This document shows, one piece after another, positions 62,444 to 64,000 of a stretch of DNA of 64,000 nucleotides. The stretch's first letter is position 1. Every line of letters begins with the position of its first letter. Under the pieces are notes generated by a model. That model was not told the DNA's origin. It saw only the letters and a program-made list of their open reading frames with translations, and did no database searches. A program made the translations under genes and the position numbers. Origin of the DNA: Prochlorococcus sp. AG-347-E03 (GTDB lineage: Bacteria; Cyanobacteriota; Cyanobacteriia; PCC-6307; Cyanobiaceae); contig QCBG01000005.1 in the NCBI GenBank assembly GCA_003279115.1, positions 1 to 64,000 of the forward strand, in the 5' to 3' direction.

Positions 62444-63192
62444 ATTTTACTCATTCAGTAAAAAAACGTATATTTGACATTACTTTTAGTTTTTTTGGAT
62501 TAATACTTGTAATACCATTAATAATTCCCTTTATATTTTTAATTTGGTTACAAGACTTTGAGAACCCTTTTTACATAGCTGATAGGGTTGGTTTCAATTT
62601 TAAGAAATTTAAAATAATAAAACTCAGATCTATGATAGTAAAAGCGGATAAGTCAAAAGTAGATTCTACTAGCGCAAATGACCCAAGAATAACAAAAGTT
62701 GGCGCGATTATAAGAAAACTAAAATTAGATGAATTAACTCAACTTTATAACGTTTTCAAAGGGGAAATGTCCTTTGTAGGCCCAAGGCCTAATGTTGAGA
62801 GAGAAACAAATTTATATAGCAATAAAGAAAAAGAGCTATTAAAAGTTAAACCTGGCATAACAGATTTTGCTTCAATAGTATTTTCAGATGAATCAGACAT
62901 TTTGAAAGACTACCAAAACCCAGATATCGCATATAATCAGTTGATTAGACCAAGAAAAAATTTCTTAGCGCTAACTTATATTAAAAATAAATCAATTACC
63001 TTAGATATAAAAATAATTCTCCTCACAATTTTCGCTTTTATTAATAAAAGAAAAACTATAAGTCTGATAGTAAGAATACTTAGAAGTTATGAAACTCCAG
63101 AAGAAATTATTGAAATGGCAAGAAGGAATAATAAATTAACCCCCATGGCTCCACCAGGTTTAAAAGATATTATCTATTCAAGAGAAATATAA
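62440..63192 (+). CDS. Undecaprenyl-phosphate sugar phosphotransferase (PglC/WcaJ-type)
   Basis: Initiating monotopic phosphoglycosyl transferase, 250 residues. A single N-terminal re-entrant helix (KKRIFDITFSFFGLILVIPL) precedes RVGFNFKKFKIIKLRSMIVK, KLKLDELTQLYNVFKGEMS, FVGPRPN and VKPGITDFA, all hallmark segments with the Asp-Glu catalytic pair. It would transfer a sugar phosphate to the lipid carrier to start surface-polysaccharide assembly. It is translationally coupled to the aminotransferase gene, which suggests an amino sugar as first residue. Confidence 0.93.
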   Translation: MNFTHSVKKRIFDITFSFFGLILVIPLIIPFIFLIWLQDFENPFYIADRVGFNFKKFKIIKLRSMIVKADKSKVDSTSANDPRITKVGAIIRKLKLDELTQLYNVFKGEMSFVGPRPNVERETNLYSNKEKELLKVKPGITDFASIVFSDESDILKDYQNPDIAYNQLIRPRKNFLALTYIKNKSITLDIKIILLTIFAFINKRKTISLIVRILRSYETPEEIIEMARRNNKLTPMAPPGLKDIIYSREI

Positions 63193-63225
63193 TAAATTAA
63201 ATATAAAAGTTCGAATGCATAAAAA

Positions 63226-64000
63226 TTAAAAATAGTATGAATCATTTATGAATTTGATAATTTTTTCTTCATTAGGATAATAATCTTTCTCATGAACCTC
63301 ACTTGAAGGGGCAGGGCAATCAGGGAGAGTTATTCTTCTTGGGGGGTCAATTAGAGTATTTGTAGGAACATTTTCAACTATTGAAGTTATTACTTCAGAA
63401 GCCATTCCACATGATTTCCAACCTGAATCTATTACCAGTAATCTTTTTGTTTTCAATACAGAATCTAATATACTTTTTGAATTAAATGGATTTAAAACTC
63501 TTAAATCGAAAACTTCAGCACGTACTCCATCAGAATTAAGTTTTTTCGAAGCATTTAATGCCAGAAGTGTAGAATAACCAGAACCAACAATAGTAATTTG
63601 ATCTCCCTTTTTTAAACATTTAGGAGTTAAAGCATTTAATGGGGTTTCTTTAATAGGTTTTAAATTAGCAGTCTGCTCATATAACCATCTATCATCTATA
63701 TAAATTACAGGGTCTGGTGATAAAACTGAGGATATGAGTAGATCTCTTGCATCCTGGACAGTGGAAGGCATAACTACTCGAATACCTGGAATATGAGCGA
63801 ACCAACTATGTAAAGCTTGGGAGTGTTGGGCTCCCTGAGATCCACCTCTATTAATAATGGACCTTATAGTTACTGGTGCATTTAATTGTCCTCCAAACAT
63901 ATATGACCATTTCGCCGCTTGATTAACAATTGAATCCATTGCATAAAGCATAAAATCCATCCTAGGATGAACTACGATAGGTTTCATCCCACAAATAGAT
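63226..64000 (-). CDS. E1-beta / transketolase-like 2-oxoacid dehydrogenase beta subunit, cut by right edge
   Basis: The minus-strand frame continues past ATG 63987 to the window edge (SICG before MKPIVVHPRMDFMLYAMDSI), so the N-terminus is missing. Visible parts match the pyruvate/branched-chain E1 beta fold: IINRGGSQGAQHSQALHSWF (with phosphate-contact His), GIRVVMPSTVQDARDLL, the C-terminal transketolase domain (GDQITIVGSGYSTLLALNAS) and PDCPAPSSEVHEKDYYPNEE. Thiamine diphosphate binding would be shared with an alpha subunit probably beyond the edge. In a surface-glycan region it might supply a modified sugar or acyl precursor rather than central carbon flux. Confidence 0.85.
   Translation of the reverse strand, partial: SICGMKPIVVHPRMDFMLYAMDSIVNQAAKWSYMFGGQLNAPVTIRSIINRGGSQGAQHSQALHSWFAHIPGIRVVMPSTVQDARDLLISSVLSPDPVIYIDDRWLYEQTANLKPIKETPLNALTPKCLKKGDQITIVGSGYSTLLALNASKKLNSDGVRAEVFDLRVLNPFNSKSILDSVLKTKRLLVIDSGWKSCGMASEVITSIVENVPTNTLIDPPRRITLPDCPAPSSEVHEKDYYPNEEKIIKFINDSYYF

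Overview
The window comes from a marine picocyanobacterium, almost certainly Prochlorococcus of a low-GC (high-light-like) lineage. The reasons are the very AT-rich sequence with short intergenic gaps, genes for photosystem II (psbD/psbC), PSI assembly (ycf4), cytochrome b6f (petM) and a Pcb chlorophyll-binding antenna, no phycobilisome genes, and many small cyanobacterium-specific proteins. Frequent TTG/GTG starts fit as well. The strain cannot be named from the sequence alone.

Layout. 1-5070: polA (cut by the left edge), cysS and dxr. 5157-10360: a four-gene minus-strand operon encoding a carbamoyltransferase paralogue, an asparagine-synthase-like amidotransferase, an M20 carbamoylase/allantoate-hydrolase-type enzyme and a DUF1028 protein. 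This looks like an accessory nitrogen or ureido-compound pathway set between housekeeping genes and is the best candidate for an undescribed system. 10437-14892: a small ORF, a [2Fe-2S] ferredoxin, a YheT-type hydrolase and the three-gene transhydrogenase pntA1-pntA2-pntB. 15020-21958: NTRC-type thioredoxin reductase, infA, ycf39, petM, an alpha/beta hydrolase, ilvH, a lipoprotein cyclophilin and ycf4, with several conserved unknowns. 22140-27737: psbD-psbC, maf, cobQ, a ferredoxin and a prepilin-like protein. 27818-37125: tRNA-Ser(CGA), then an iron-themed stretch (FutA/IdiA-type iron-binding protein, PiuC-like dioxygenase, porin, Pcb antenna, flavodoxin) interleaved with glyQ, DUF1824, MIF-like and DUF3386 genes. 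37267-45665: small transporters, a surface-glycan operon (ArnT-like and GT4 glycosyltransferases with an EamA transporter), sppA, aroH and a DUF2808 protein. 45696-54562: the core cluster rpmH-rnpA-PH protein-yidC-ycf46, then serS-rseP-rpsN-pnp. 54567-57274: cysQ, rsmI and two unknowns. 57496-64000: tRNA-Arg(TCT) followed by a cell-surface polysaccharide region (O-antigen-ligase-like, flippase-like, methyltransferase, DegT aminotransferase, initiating sugar transferase, E1-beta-like enzyme cut by the right edge). This resembles a tRNA-flanked genomic island.

A recurring oddity is coding regions whose evident N-terminus lies upstream of any ATG/GTG/TTG: a cyclophilin apparently starting at ATA with a strong GGAGGG site, an AEC transporter missing a canonical start, and a methyltransferase-like gene whose ribosome site fits ATT better than TTG. 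No gene-free stretch exceeds about 300 bases. No CRISPR array, insertion sequence, rRNA or replication origin was seen. All family assignments are from reading motifs; no database search was run.
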